Source: Bacteroidota bacterium (GTDB taxonomy: Bacteria > Bacteroidota > Bacteroidia > Chitinophagales > BACL12). From it: DNA of 64,000 bases. Shown here one piece after another: positions 45,069 to 54,984 of this stretch (position 1 is its first letter; the number at the start of each line of letters is the position of its first letter). Location of the stretch: NCBI GenBank assembly GCA_016706865.1, contig JADJIS010000001.1, positions 124,001 to 188,000 on the forward strand. Reading direction: 5' to 3'. The translations under genes and the position numbers were made by a program. Under the pieces are notes generated by a model. That model saw nothing but the letters and a program-made list of their open reading frames with translations. It had not been told where the DNA came from and ran no database searches.

Positions 45069-47957
45069 TTTCAATTCGGCTTTAAGGAATTTTCCTGTGT
45101 AACTTTCTTTAACTTTAACGATCTCTTCGGGGGTGCCTTTTGCAATAATATTCCCTCCGCCATGTCCTCCTTCAGGACCTAGGTCGATAATATGATCAGC
45201 TAATTTTACAACATCAAGATTATGTTCAATAATTAATACGGTATTTCCCTTATTCACCAGATCATTAATTACATTCATTAATACCCTGATGTCTTCAAAA
45301 TGTAATCCGGTAGTTGGCTCATCAAGTATGTAAAAAGTATTTCCTGTATCTTTTCTGGATAATTCTTCTGCAAGTTTTACGCGTTGTGCTTCTCCACCAC
45401 TTAGGGTTGTTGATGATTGACCCAATTTGATATAACCGAGTCCCACTTCTTGCAAAGTTTTTATTTTCTTGAATATACGCGGATGATTTTCGAAAAATTC
45501 CACCGCATGATCAACTGTCATATCCAATACATCGGCTATATTCTTCCCTTTAAAATAGATCTCTAAAGTTTCACGGTTATACCTTTTGCCTCTGCATTTT
45601 TCGCATTCCACATAAACATCGGGTAAAAAATTCATTTCAATAACCTTCATTCCACCACCCTCACAAACATCACATCTTCCACCTTTCACATTAAAAGAAA
45701 ATCTACCAGCCTTATATCCACGAATTTTAGCTTCGGGAATCAAAGCATACAAATTTCTGATCTCTGAAAAAATATCAATATAGGTAACGGGATTTGAGCG
45801 AGGGGTTCTTCCAATTGGAGACTGATCTATCTCTATAACTTTATCTATATGTTTTAATCCATCAATTTTATTATATGGCAAAGGTTTTTTAAGTGAATTA
45901 TAATAATGTTGTTGCATGATGGGAAATAAAGTTGCATTTATCAAACTTGATTTTCCACTACCGCTCACTCCGGTAACACAAATTAATGTTCCCAAAGGAA
46001 ATTTGACATCTACATTTTTCAGATTATGTCCAACCGCACCTTGCAAACTAATTTCCTTTCCATTTCCCTTTCTCCGCACCTTAAGATATTCAATATTTCT
46101 TTCGCCTCGTAAATATTCCGCAGTTAGTGTGTCGGCTTTTGCAAAATCTTCCGGCGTTCCTTCCCCTACTAATTTCCCGCCGTGAATTCCTGCACCGGGT
46201 CCGAGATCCAATACATAATCTGCATGCATCATCATATCCTTATCATGCTCCACCACCAAAACAGTGTTTCCACTATCACGCAATTCTTTTAATGCTTCGA
46301 TCAATTTATTATTATCCCTCTGGTGTAAACCGATGGACGGTTCATCCAATATATAAGTTATTCCAACTAACTGCGACCCAATTTGTGTTGCCAGGCGAAT
46401 ACGTTGCGATTCACCACCACTTAAAGTTCTGGTTGGCCGGTCGAGTGACAAATAATCCAAACCTACATTCTTAATAAACCCAATTCTCGATCGTATCTCT
46501 TTTAAAAGATCTTTGGCAATTAATTTTTGTTTTGCCGACATCCCAGATTCCACATTTTCGAACCACAATTGAAGATCTTTAATATCCATTTGCGATAACT
46601 CGGAAATATTTTTACCATCCACTTTAAAATAAAGTGCTTCTTTCTTTAATCTGGTACCATTACATTCATCACAAGTGGCTTTCACCATAAAATCTTCAGC
46701 CCATCTACGCATATTTTCTGAAATTGAATCAGAGAAACAACGTTTAATTAATTTTGTAAGTCCGCCGAATTCCAATGTATACCATCTGTCGGCATCACCT
46801 AAAAATATGGTATCATCATCCGGTAATTCCGCATCACCTTCACTGCCGAATAATATTGCATTTAAACCTTTTTTCGGAATGTCTTTTATTGGTGTTGATA
46901 ATGAAAATTTATATTTTGTGGCAATGGATTTTATTTGTTTAAACAAAATATTTTCGCGAAATTCTCCAAGAGCAACAATTCCTCCGTTGTTAATTGTTTT
47001 TGTTGCATCGGGGATAAGTGTTTCTAAACTCACTTCATATACAACACCTAATCCTTTGCATTTAGTGCACGCACCGTAAGGTGAATTAAACGAAAACGCA
47101 TTTGGGGAAGGTTCTTCATAACTTATTCCGGAAACGAGACACATTAATTTTTTAGAATAATTAAATATTTCGTTGGTATCGGAATTCATCACCATTATGA
47201 AACTCTTTCCCGATTTAAGTGCTTGTGCCACACTTTGTTTTATTCTGATATGATCATCTTCATCCACTTTAAATCTATCGATCACTATTTCAATATCATG
47301 AATTTTATATCTGTCAACCTGCATTTTAGGTAAAAGATCTTTTATCTCACCATCTATGCGCACTTTTAAATATCCCTGCTTGCGAATTTGTTCAAATAAC
47401 TCGCGATAGTGTCCCTTTCTTCCTCTAACCAAAGGAGCAAGCAATACAATTCTTTTCCCCTTAAATTTTTTAATGATACTTTCTACAATTTGTTCTTCGG
47501 TGAAACGCACCATTTTATCGCCGGTAACATAACTATAAGCATCAGAAGCACGAGCATATAATAATCGTAAAAAATCGTAAATTTCTGTGATGGTACCTAC
47601 AGTAGATCTCGGGTTTTTGTTTGTAGTTTTTTGCTCAATGGAAATAACCGGAGAAAGTCCCGTAATATTATCTACATCAGGACGCTCAATTGCACCAAAA
47701 AACTGGCGTGCGTAGGCAGAAAAACTTTCCATATATCTGCGCTGCCCTTCTGCATAAATTGTATCAAAAGCCAGAGAACTTTTTCCACTCCCGCTCACTC
47801 CGGTAATTACAACCAAACTATTTCGCGGAATAGAAACATTAATATTTTTGAGATTATGCACTCTTGCACCCACCACTTCCAGGTAGGGAATATTTTTTTC
47901 ACTAATAGCAGGCAAAAAATCTTTTGTTGGTATTGTATCTTTTTTAACGTTTTTCAC
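45063..47957 (-). CDS. uvrA: Excinuclease ABC subunit A
   Basis: A 964-residue damage sensor of nucleotide excision repair. It has two ABC ATPase modules with Walker A GVSGSGKSSLAF and GVSGSGKSSLINA, two LSGGE signatures (RTLSGGESQRIRLA, TTLSGGEAQRVKLA), and zinc cysteine pairs (CTKCKG, CDECNG, CDVCEGGG, CEKCRG). The start used is GTG 47957; the conserved part begins at EVVGARVHNLKNI. A -7 box TACCTTTG lies 24 nt upstream. Converges with the Wzc gene. Confidence 0.96.
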   Translation of the reverse strand: MKNVKKDTIPTKDFLPAISEKNIPYLEVVGARVHNLKNINVSIPRNSLVVITGVSGSGKSSLAFDTIYAEGQRRYMESFSAYARQFFGAIERPDVDNITGLSPVISIEQKTTNKNPRSTVGTITEIYDFLRLLYARASDAYSYVTGDKMVRFTEEQIVESIIKKFKGKRIVLLAPLVRGRKGHYRELFEQIRKQGYLKVRIDGEIKDLLPKMQVDRYKIHDIEIVIDRFKVDEDDHIRIKQSVAQALKSGKSFIMVMNSDTNEIFNYSKKLMCLVSGISYEEPSPNAFSFNSPYGACTKCKGLGVVYEVSLETLIPDATKTINNGGIVALGEFRENILFKQIKSIATKYKFSLSTPIKDIPKKGLNAILFGSEGDAELPDDDTIFLGDADRWYTLEFGGLTKLIKRCFSDSISENMRRWAEDFMVKATCDECNGTRLKKEALYFKVDGKNISELSQMDIKDLQLWFENVESGMSAKQKLIAKDLLKEIRSRIGFIKNVGLDYLSLDRPTRTLSGGESQRIRLATQIGSQLVGITYILDEPSIGLHQRDNNKLIEALKELRDSGNTVLVVEHDKDMMMHADYVLDLGPGAGIHGGKLVGEGTPEDFAKADTLTAEYLRGERNIEYLKVRRKGNGKEISLQGAVGHNLKNVDVKFPLGTLICVTGVSGSGKSSLINATLFPIMQQHYYNSLKKPLPYNKIDGLKHIDKVIEIDQSPIGRTPRSNPVTYIDIFSEIRNLYALIPEAKIRGYKAGRFSFNVKGGRCDVCEGGGMKVIEMNFLPDVYVECEKCRGKRYNRETLEIYFKGKNIADVLDMTVDHAVEFFENHPRIFKKIKTLQEVGLGYIKLGQSSTTLSGGEAQRVKLAEELSRKDTGNTFYILDEPTTGLHFEDIRVLMNVINDLVNKGNTVLIIEHNLDVVKLADHIIDLGPEGGHGGGNIIAKGTPEEIVKVKESYTGKFLKAELKL

Positions 47958-47981
47958 TCTTCAGGCACCCGAAATTTGGTG

Positions 47982-47989
47982 CAAAGGTA
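47982..47989 (-). promoter_or_regulatory. uvrA -7 box TACCTTTG
   Basis: Minus-strand TACCTTTG matches TAnnTTTG and is 24 nt before the GTG start. No GTCA-N7-TGAC operator like that at 18727-18769 is present here, so uvrA does not appear to share that control. Confidence 0.5.
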
Positions 47990-48075
47990 CGGATTTCAAA
48001 AGGGAAAAAATAAGAAAGCGCAGATATAGTAATTTCCTTAACTAAACTTTAGCACAAAAGGCCAGCGAAATAATT

Positions 48076-48495
48076 TCAAGGTATTACTGCGATACATTTC
48101 AGCTCAATGGCAATTGCAGTAGGCAGTGATGTGATTCCAACGGTGGTCCTGCATGGCTGGTTTTCTTTGAAATATTCTGCATAGATCCTGTTATAAGTGG
48201 CAAAATCTCTTTTTATATCGGTTAGAAAAACGGTTACATCCACAATATCCCCCCAGCTGGCGCCCGAGGCTTCCAGCACTGATTTCACATTCGAAAACAC
48301 CGAATGACATTGGGCTTCAAAATCAAATTTTAAAAAATTTCCTTGTTTGTCAACTTCTAATCCCGGTATATTATTAGTACCTGCCTCCCGTGGGCCTATA
48401 CCGGAAAGGAATAATAAATTTCCAACTTTACGTGCATGAGGGTATAAACCAACAGGTTCGGGTGCTTTTGTGGTATTAATAATATTATCGCTCAT
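48076..48495 (-). CDS. RidA family deaminase
   Basis: A 139-residue member of the RidA/YjgF/UK114 family, which hydrolyses reactive enamine/imine intermediates. The signature RTTVGITSLPTAIAIELKC contains the family arginine and the glutamate near the end. N-terminal part PEPVGLYPHARKVGNLLFLSG is typical. Monocistronic, with a TATATTTG box 4 nt before its ATG. Confidence 0.92.
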   Translation of the reverse strand: MSDNIINTTKAPEPVGLYPHARKVGNLLFLSGIGPREAGTNNIPGLEVDKQGNFLKFDFEAQCHSVFSNVKSVLEASGASWGDIVDVTVFLTDIKRDFATYNRIYAEYFKENQPCRTTVGITSLPTAIAIELKCIAVIP

Positions 48496-48499
48496 GCCC

Positions 48500-48507
48500 C
48501 AAATATA
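48500..48507 (-). promoter_or_regulatory. ridA-type gene -7 box TATATTTG
   Basis: Minus-strand TATATTTG matches TAnnTTTG and ends 4 nt before the ATG at 48495, suggesting a leaderless transcript. Confidence 0.5.
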
Positions 48508-48642
48508 CTTTCAAAATTCAAAACCGGGGAGGAAAAGATGCTGGATTAAAATTTTTAGATACTGTCTTCCGTTATTAGATGCTGAGAAGTTGTGGATTTT
48601 GAATACAATCTGAATCTTTTATAAAACCTAAAACCATTCAAA

Positions 48643-49830
48643 ATGAAAAGTTTTACACTTTTACTTCTTACTTGTTCGGTATTTCTATTTTCTCAATGCG
48701 ACAACAACACTCCTGATTCACCTGTTACCGGTTCTTCCACTACCCTGGAAAAATTTACCGAAGAACCTCCTGCTGAGCTCATAGCATTAGCTAAAGAAAC
48801 CAACGACAGTGTTGCAAAAACCACTGCAACCATCAATGGCAAGAAAAAGGACAGAACTGCTCTCGACAAAAAATTGAAACTTTCCATCGATGAGGAAATC
48901 GAGCGGCAATTAATGTTAAATCCCGATCTGCCATCCTTGAATACTGCGGACGATGCTTTCAGCAAACTAACTATCGAATTATTTATGGATCTATCGAAAG
49001 CAACCGGTGGAGAAACATATTTAATTCAAAATGCAAGTTATGTTGTACAAGCGATAACCGATATCATCAAAAATTATATGAGCAGCGAAACGGATCTTGT
49101 TTTTGTGATCGACAAAACAGGAAGCATGCGCGATGATATTGATGAAATAAAAAATAGTGTGAATAAGATCATTAAGGCAATTGATGAATATGATAATACC
49201 CGTATTGGATTTACATTTTATGGCGATAAAAATGCTGACGGAAATAAATGGTTCAGTAAATATGAGTTGACAAACGATTACGAAAGTGCTAAAAATGTAG
49301 TAAAAAATATTGTTACCGTTGGCGGTGGCGACGATCCGGAAAGCGTGAACGATGGTCTTGCAAAAACAATTCAGGAAATGAATTGGGGTGAAGGTAGAAG
49401 ACGAGTAATTTTATTATTGGGAGATGCGCCAAGCATTAAACCACCATTTTCTGATTATGTTTTGGAAGATATTATTGCCATGGCAAAAGCAGAAAATGTT
49501 ACAATGAATTTTTATCCTGTTGTAATTGGAATGAAAGGAAGTTTGGAAGGCATTTTAAAAGCGAAAGAAATTGTAGCTGAGCCCAAACCTATTATTTCTT
49601 CACTGGCACCCAATCCTGCTACAAATTATACTTTAGTAAAAACAGGAGAAATTGCAGATTACACAAGTGAAGTTTTCGACATTAATGGCAAATTAGTTTA
49701 TACCAAAAATTTTCATGGTGATAATATTTCCATTATGACCGACCAATTTCCAAGTGGAGTATATATTGTCAGAATATTAAATAATACAAACAGCACAGTG
49801 GATACAAAAAAATTTGTTGTTAAAAGGTAA
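48643..49830 (+). CDS. Secreted vWA-domain protein with T9SS sorting tail (copy 1)
   Basis: A 395-residue exported protein. The signal peptide ends with LFSQC, a weak lipobox. A helical linker (residues ~30-140) leads to a von Willebrand A domain whose metal site is DKTGSM, with GGGDDPESVNDGL and RRRVILLLGDAPS further on, resembling the alpha-kinase-type vWA group. The last ~75 residues, with LAPNPATNYTL and FPSGVYIVRIL, form a type A T9SS sorting domain. It is a tandem paralogue of the next gene. No binding partner is known. Confidence 0.8.
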   Translation: MKSFTLLLLTCSVFLFSQCDNNTPDSPVTGSSTTLEKFTEEPPAELIALAKETNDSVAKTTATINGKKKDRTALDKKLKLSIDEEIERQLMLNPDLPSLNTADDAFSKLTIELFMDLSKATGGETYLIQNASYVVQAITDIIKNYMSSETDLVFVIDKTGSMRDDIDEIKNSVNKIIKAIDEYDNTRIGFTFYGDKNADGNKWFSKYELTNDYESAKNVVKNIVTVGGGDDPESVNDGLAKTIQEMNWGEGRRRVILLLGDAPSIKPPFSDYVLEDIIAMAKAENVTMNFYPVVIGMKGSLEGILKAKEIVAEPKPIISSLAPNPATNYTLVKTGEIADYTSEVFDINGKLVYTKNFHGDNISIMTDQFPSGVYIVRILNNTNSTVDTKKFVVKR

Positions 49831-49898
49831 TAGTATTATAGTTCCGATTGAATTAAAATTAACTGTATTCCAATCCTTTTCAACCTAAAACAAATTTT

Positions 49899-51143
49899 AT
49901 GAAAACTTATATCCTGGTCTATTTTATATGTGCTGCTTTTATTTTGTCGGGTTGTGTCAGCAATTCATCTCCTGACGAGCCACTTCCTACACTTTCCAAT
50001 ACCTTAGAAAAAAATGTTGGGTCGATCAATATAGAGGAATACATTTCGGAAAAACCTGAATTAAAGGATACTGTTTTAACAGCTGAAATTAAAATTTCAC
50101 CATTAACTGAAAAAGTATCGGATGCAGTTTTACCTAATGTATCACTAAACAATGAGGCATTAAAAAGTGAAAGGTCTCAGATCTTAGAAAAAAAGATCAA
50201 TGAAGAAATTGAACGGCAGCTATTATTGAACCCGGAATTACCTTCTCTACTTACAGCTGCCGAAATTTATGAGCAGACCACCATCCAATTATTCACGGGT
50301 TTATCGGAAGCCACAGGTGGTGAAACATTTATGATAGACAATGCTGATTATGTTGTTAGAATAATTAAAGAAATAATTAAAAATTATCTGACAGATAAAA
50401 CTGATTTTGTTTTTATGGTAGATAGAACAACAAGCATGGATGACGATATTGATGCTATTAAAGAAAGTATAAATAAAATTATTAATGCTTTGGAAAATTT
50501 TAAGGATGTTAAAGTGGGATTTACCTTTTACGCCGATAAAAATACGGATGGTGGAAGATGGTTTAAAATGCATAAATTGGACAAAGATTTAAATGTTGCC
50601 AAACACATTATTAATACGACTTTTACCTATGGTGGTGGATTTGATCTTCCGGAAAGTGTAAATGATGCAATTGTGAAAACAATAGATGAAATGAACTGGA
50701 CAACAGGAAGACGAAGAATGATATTGCTAATTGGCGATGCACCGAGTTTGGAACCTCCTCTTAGCACATATACTTTGTCGCAGGTAATAGGTAGAGCTGT
50801 AAACGCAGAAGTTACCATGAATTTTTATCCTGTTATAATCGGATTGCAACAAGATATAAATGGTATTTTTAAAAAAGAAGATCCTTTTTCTTTGGCAGAT
50901 AATATTAACATTACTATAGCCCCAAATCCCGCAACAAATTACACCTTAATAAAAACGGACGTGATCGCAGATTATAAATTAGAAGTATTTAATATACATG
51001 GTGGATTAATATATTCGAAGGAATTCACAGATAATAACATCTCTATATTAACGGATGCATATAGTACCGGAGTGTATATTACAAGATTAATAAATACTAC
51101 AACGAAAGAATCTGCCACACAAAAATTTGTAGTTAAACATTAA
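49899..51143 (+). CDS. Secreted vWA-domain protein with T9SS sorting tail (copy 2)
   Basis: A 414-residue paralogue of the preceding gene, sharing order and many motifs: INEEIERQLLLNPELPSL linker, vWA site DRTTSM, RRRMILLIGDAPSLEPPL, and the sorting tail IAPNPATNYTLIKT to KFVVKH. The signal peptide ends in a good lipobox, FILSGC, so the N-terminus is probably lipidated. A lipid anchor together with a T9SS tail is an odd combination. A bidirectional terminator follows. Confidence 0.8.
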   Translation: MKTYILVYFICAAFILSGCVSNSSPDEPLPTLSNTLEKNVGSINIEEYISEKPELKDTVLTAEIKISPLTEKVSDAVLPNVSLNNEALKSERSQILEKKINEEIERQLLLNPELPSLLTAAEIYEQTTIQLFTGLSEATGGETFMIDNADYVVRIIKEIIKNYLTDKTDFVFMVDRTTSMDDDIDAIKESINKIINALENFKDVKVGFTFYADKNTDGGRWFKMHKLDKDLNVAKHIINTTFTYGGGFDLPESVNDAIVKTIDEMNWTTGRRRMILLIGDAPSLEPPLSTYTLSQVIGRAVNAEVTMNFYPVIIGLQQDINGIFKKEDPFSLADNINITIAPNPATNYTLIKTDVIADYKLEVFNIHGGLIYSKEFTDNNISILTDAYSTGVYITRLINTTTKESATQKFVVKH

Positions 51144-51162
51144 GCATAACCAGTTAATTTCT

Positions 51163-51210
51163 AAAAACAAAAAAGGAAGTATAATTAAATTACACTTCCT
51201 TTTTGTTTTA
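51163..51210. terminator. Bidirectional terminator between vWA copy 2 and the M23 peptidase
   Basis: AGGAAGT (51174-51180) and ACTTCCT (51194-51200) form the stem core, extended by an A-run on the left and a T-run on the right. It serves both converging genes. Confidence 0.75.
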
Positions 51211-51224
51211 ATATTTTATTGAAA

Positions 51225-52346
51225 TTATTTCACCCTTAATTTTTGACCTGGTCTTAATATTTTTTTGGATGAAATTCCATTGAGTTTACATAATTTACTT
51301 ACCGTAGTTTTATTGCGGGAAGCAATTTTACCTAAGGTATCCCCTTTTTTAACAGTATAATATTTTTTTCCTGTTGTTGTGGTTGATGCAGTTGTTGTTG
51401 GTTTAAAGTGATCTTTCTTTAAGTAAAATACTTCTGAAGTAAGCACACTATTTTTAAAATCAACTAAATATTTAGGATTTATTGCTGCACCGCGATATCG
51501 TATTTCATAATGTAAATGCGGGCCGGTACTTCTTCCAGTGCTACCACCTAATCCAACTTTATCTCCAGCTTCCAGTGTGTCACCTTCCATTACAAGAATT
51601 TTTGATAAGTGACCATAATAAGTTTCCAGACCGTTAAAATGTTTAACTACAACCAGATTTCCGTAACCGGAAACATAATCCGATCTTTTAACTATTCCAT
51701 CGAAGGCGTTAAAAACATCATCACCTGTTTCGAGATCAAGATCAATTCCTGAATGGAACCTGCTATGTCTCCATCCGAAGTCGGAATTTATTTTACTGTC
51801 ATGTAATGGAAAAGTATAGCAGTTACTTCTGGGACTAACCAGAAAAACCTGAATACTATCTATCATTTTTGCGGGGTCGAATATTTCGCCGGCATTAAGT
51901 TCGTTTGTTGCGAACAATTCATCGTATGATTCAAAATCTTCTGCATCCTCCGGTGAAGTATAATCCAAACCACCAATATTTTCGTTTTCGGCACTTTCAC
52001 CAAGGCGAATATTTTCACCTAAAATTGCCAATTCCTCACTAATAGGAAGTTGAACTATTTCTGGTTCAGGTCTATGATTACGTGTAGTATTATTTTGGGT
52101 ATAATTGTTATTGAGCCTAGATGGCGCCGCTATTTCTTCCGTGTTATTGAGATAAAAATCTTCAATAAACTGGGGTTCATAGGTAACAATTGTAGTATTT
52201 GCATTTTCACTTTTAATTGATGCTGTATACATTCCGCAGGAACTTATCAGCATAGTAACCGCTATTCCGGTAATTAATAATAGTGTGGGGGTTTTTTTGT
52301 TGTTTTTTAATAAAGTCACTTTCCTCCGTTTTAAAGTTTGATACAA
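51225..52346 (-). CDS. M23 metallopeptidase lipoprotein with LysM domain
   Basis: A 373-residue cell-wall hydrolase. A lipobox LISSCGMYT (Cys about 37) anchors it to a membrane. The LytM/M23 zinc motifs are RFHSGIDLDLETG (HxxxD) and GPHLHYEIRYRG (HxH). A C-terminal LysM domain (YYTVKKGDTLGKIA to LRPGQKLRVK) should bind peptidoglycan. The start is uncertain: the frame opens at 52346 inside the upstream gene, while GTG 52319, with GGAGG a few bases before it, is another option. Confidence 0.9.
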   Translation of the reverse strand: MYQTLKRRKVTLLKNNKKTPTLLLITGIAVTMLISSCGMYTASIKSENANTTIVTYEPQFIEDFYLNNTEEIAAPSRLNNNYTQNNTTRNHRPEPEIVQLPISEELAILGENIRLGESAENENIGGLDYTSPEDAEDFESYDELFATNELNAGEIFDPAKMIDSIQVFLVSPRSNCYTFPLHDSKINSDFGWRHSRFHSGIDLDLETGDDVFNAFDGIVKRSDYVSGYGNLVVVKHFNGLETYYGHLSKILVMEGDTLEAGDKVGLGGSTGRSTGPHLHYEIRYRGAAINPKYLVDFKNSVLTSEVFYLKKDHFKPTTTASTTTTGKKYYTVKKGDTLGKIASRNKTTVSKLCKLNGISSKKILRPGQKLRVK

Positions 52347-53773
52347 ATATTTTTAGGTTCGGTAAAGAAACGCATGGCTTCTAAACCTCCTTCGCGACCC
52401 ACTCCGGAGTTCTTCACGCCCCCGAATGGTGTCCTTAGATCCCTCTCTAACCAGCAGTTTATCCAGACAATCCCTGCCTCGATCTGCTCTGCCATGGTAT
52501 GAGCACGACCCAAATGATTGGTCCAAATTACGGCTGCCAATCCGTATTCACTATTATTTGCCAAATTTATGGCTTCACTTTCGGTATTAAAAGGTTGGAT
52601 ACTCACAACTGGACCAAAAATTTCTTCCTGTATTGTCCTGCATTGTGGACTTAATCCTTCAATCACCGTCGGCTGAATAAACCAGCCATTTTTAAATTCT
52701 CCTTCTAAATGAACTGCTTCACCACCACATAAAATGGTTCCGCCTTCTTCTTTAGCTAAGTCGATATACGACAGTATTTTATTGTAATGTGTTTCCGAAA
52801 CAACCGCTCCTATGGTGGTTTCTTCCAATCTTGGGTCTCCAACTTTCATTTGATTTGCCATTTCAACAAAGTCTTTTTTAAACTTCTCGAAAATGCTTTG
52901 CTCAACATAAATTCTGCTTCCGCACAAACAAATTTGCCCCTGATTTGTAAAAGAACTGCGAACTGTGGTTGCAAGCATGTGGTCATAATCGCAATCTGCA
53001 AATATAACAACTGGGTTCTTGCCACCCAACTCCAACGACAACTTTTTAAACATTGGCGCAGCAATTGTGGCAATTTCCTTACCTGCTCTGGTGCTTCCGG
53101 TGAAGGAAATTCCTTTAATTGCAGGATGTTTAACTATAGCAGCCCCTGTTTTCGGACCTGTTCCGTGTATGATATTCAGCACCCCTGCCGGCAATCCGGC
53201 TTCCATGCAAATTTCAGCTAATAAAGTTGCGGTGTTTGGAGTAATTTCTGATGGTTTTCCTATTACACAGTTACCGGCAGCTAATGCTGGAGCAATTTTC
53301 CATGTAAAAAGGTAAAGCGGAAGATTCCAGGGAGAGATACAACCAACAACGCCAATTGGGTTGCGTACAGTATAATTTATGAATTTTCCTTTTTGATTGT
53401 GGCTTTCGGAGCTGAATTGCAGTGCAGCTGAGGCAAAAAACTCAAAATTATCACGAGCCCTGCTAATGTCCATGCGTTTTGCCAAAGCGAGTGGTTTACC
53501 CGAATCCATTGATTCTGCCTCAGCTAAAAGGTCAAATTTTTCGTCGATAAGTTGTGCAATGCGATGAAGAATTCGGCTTCGCAACGTAACCTCCAGGGTC
53601 GACCATCCGTAAAAGGCTTTTTGAGCAGCTAAAACTGCCATTTCGACATCTCTTTCGTCGGAATCGGGAATTTTTGAGTAAACAGAACCTGTTGCCGGAT
53701 TGTAGTTATCCAGATAATTGCCACTTACAGGCGGCTGAAGTTTTCCTCCAATGTAATTTGATAATATGAGCAA
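52331..53773 (-). CDS. Aldehyde dehydrogenase, ALDH8/muconic semialdehyde type
   Basis: A 480-residue NAD-dependent aldehyde dehydrogenase. It has the active-site glutamate motif SLELGGKNP and the cysteine motif FTNQGQICLCGSR, the GISFTGSTRAGK nucleotide loop, and the closing LRTPFGGVKNSGVGREGG. The CLCGSRI and NCWLERDLR segments resemble the ALDH8/2-aminomuconate (kynurenine pathway) and hydroxymuconic semialdehyde dehydrogenases. No other kynurenine genes are adjacent. The start is a TTG at 53773, as no ATG is close. Confidence 0.9.
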   Translation of the reverse strand: MLILSNYIGGKLQPPVSGNYLDNYNPATGSVYSKIPDSDERDVEMAVLAAQKAFYGWSTLEVTLRSRILHRIAQLIDEKFDLLAEAESMDSGKPLALAKRMDISRARDNFEFFASAALQFSSESHNQKGKFINYTVRNPIGVVGCISPWNLPLYLFTWKIAPALAAGNCVIGKPSEITPNTATLLAEICMEAGLPAGVLNIIHGTGPKTGAAIVKHPAIKGISFTGSTRAGKEIATIAAPMFKKLSLELGGKNPVVIFADCDYDHMLATTVRSSFTNQGQICLCGSRIYVEQSIFEKFKKDFVEMANQMKVGDPRLEETTIGAVVSETHYNKILSYIDLAKEEGGTILCGGEAVHLEGEFKNGWFIQPTVIEGLSPQCRTIQEEIFGPVVSIQPFNTESEAINLANNSEYGLAAVIWTNHLGRAHTMAEQIEAGIVWINCWLERDLRTPFGGVKNSGVGREGGLEAMRFFTEPKNICIKL

Positions 53774-54132
53774 ACCGTGTCCGTAAAGGTTGATAATTGG
53801 TTAATGGCTGCGAAGATAAGGATTGAGGAGGGAATGAGGAAATGTTCGAAGGAGATTTAAGGAAAATTAGGAAATGGCGTGAGTGGTGAATAGGGTGTGG
53901 TGAGAATACTCTGAGTGAAACTTTAATTCAGGGTCATGAAATGAGTTATGAGTAATGAGTAATGAGAATGATCCTAGAGAACCTAATACTATTACTCCTG
54001 ACTAATGACTATTGACTAATGACTATTGACTCCCGGATTCACGCCTCATGCTTGACGATTCACGACAACTATCTTTTTTATTAACCAGAAATTACCTATC
54101 ATTGAATTCACTTAAAAACAAAATATTCAACT
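53774..54132. other. Intergenic repeat island upstream of the Bro-N gene
   Basis: 359 bp without a gene. It contains short-period repeats: ATGAGTAATGAGTAATGAG around 53941-53968 and two copies of the 14-mer ACTAATGACTATTG (54001-54014 and 54015-54028) followed by GACGATTCACGA-like words. No promoter box matching TAnnTTTG was found near the downstream ATG. Confidence 0.6.
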
Positions 54133-54984
54133 ATGGAAAATCAATCAACAATTAAATTATTTGAGCAAAAACAGGTCAGAAGTATTTGGAATGATAAAGA
54201 AGAAAAATGGTATTTTTCAATTATTGATGTAATTCAAGTGCTAACAGAAAATGAAAGACCCAGGAAGTACTGGAGTGATCTTAAAACCAAACTTACCAAG
54301 GAAGGAAGTGAACTGTCCGAAAAAATCGGACAGTTGAAACTGAAGGCTGAAGATGGCAAAATGAGGTTTACAGACATAGCTGATACAGAACAACTATTCC
54401 GTTTAATACAATCAATACCATCCCCAAAAGCAGAGCCATTTAAAATGTGGATCGCAAAAGTTGCACGAGAAAGGATTGACGAAATACAGGATCCTGAGAT
54501 CGGGTTTGATAGATTAATGGAAACCTATCTAAAAAAAGGTTATTCAAAAGAATGGATTAATCAACGCTTAAAAAGTATTGAAGTAAGAAAAGAACTTACT
54601 GATGAATGGGAGAATAACGGAGTAAAAAAAGGACAGGAATTTGCAATTTTAACGGATGAAATTACTAAAGCTTGGAGCGGGTTAACGGTTAAACAATACA
54701 AAAAACACAAGGACTTAAAAAAGGAAAGTTTAAGAGACAATATGACCAATTTAGAATTGGTTTTAAATATGCTGGCAGAAGCAACAACAACGGAAATAAG
54801 CAAAGAAAAAAAACCAAAAAACTTTAAAGAAAATAAAATAATTGCGAATCAAGGAGGCACTATTGCCGGGAATACCAGAAAACAAATAGAAGAAAAAACC
54901 GGAAAGAAAATAGTTAGTAAAAATGCTGCAAGTAAATTATTAGAAAATACATCTGCACAAAAAAAGAAAAAGATAATCAAATAA
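54133..54984 (+). CDS. Bro-N (phage antirepressor-like) domain protein
   Basis: A 283-residue protein with an N-terminal Bro-N fold (VRSIWNDKEEKWYFSIIDVIQVL, then YWSDLKTKLTKEG and a conserved IQSIPSPKAEPFKMWIAKV). The C-terminal part contains a helical region and a lysine-rich tail. Bro-N domains are found in phage antirepressors and DNA-damage-inducible proteins. No phage genes surround it; it is isolated between repeat-rich intergenic segments, suggesting recent gain. Confidence 0.8.
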   Translation: MENQSTIKLFEQKQVRSIWNDKEEKWYFSIIDVIQVLTENERPRKYWSDLKTKLTKEGSELSEKIGQLKLKAEDGKMRFTDIADTEQLFRLIQSIPSPKAEPFKMWIAKVARERIDEIQDPEIGFDRLMETYLKKGYSKEWINQRLKSIEVRKELTDEWENNGVKKGQEFAILTDEITKAWSGLTVKQYKKHKDLKKESLRDNMTNLELVLNMLAEATTTEISKEKKPKNFKENKIIANQGGTIAGNTRKQIEEKTGKKIVSKNAASKLLENTSAQKKKKIIK

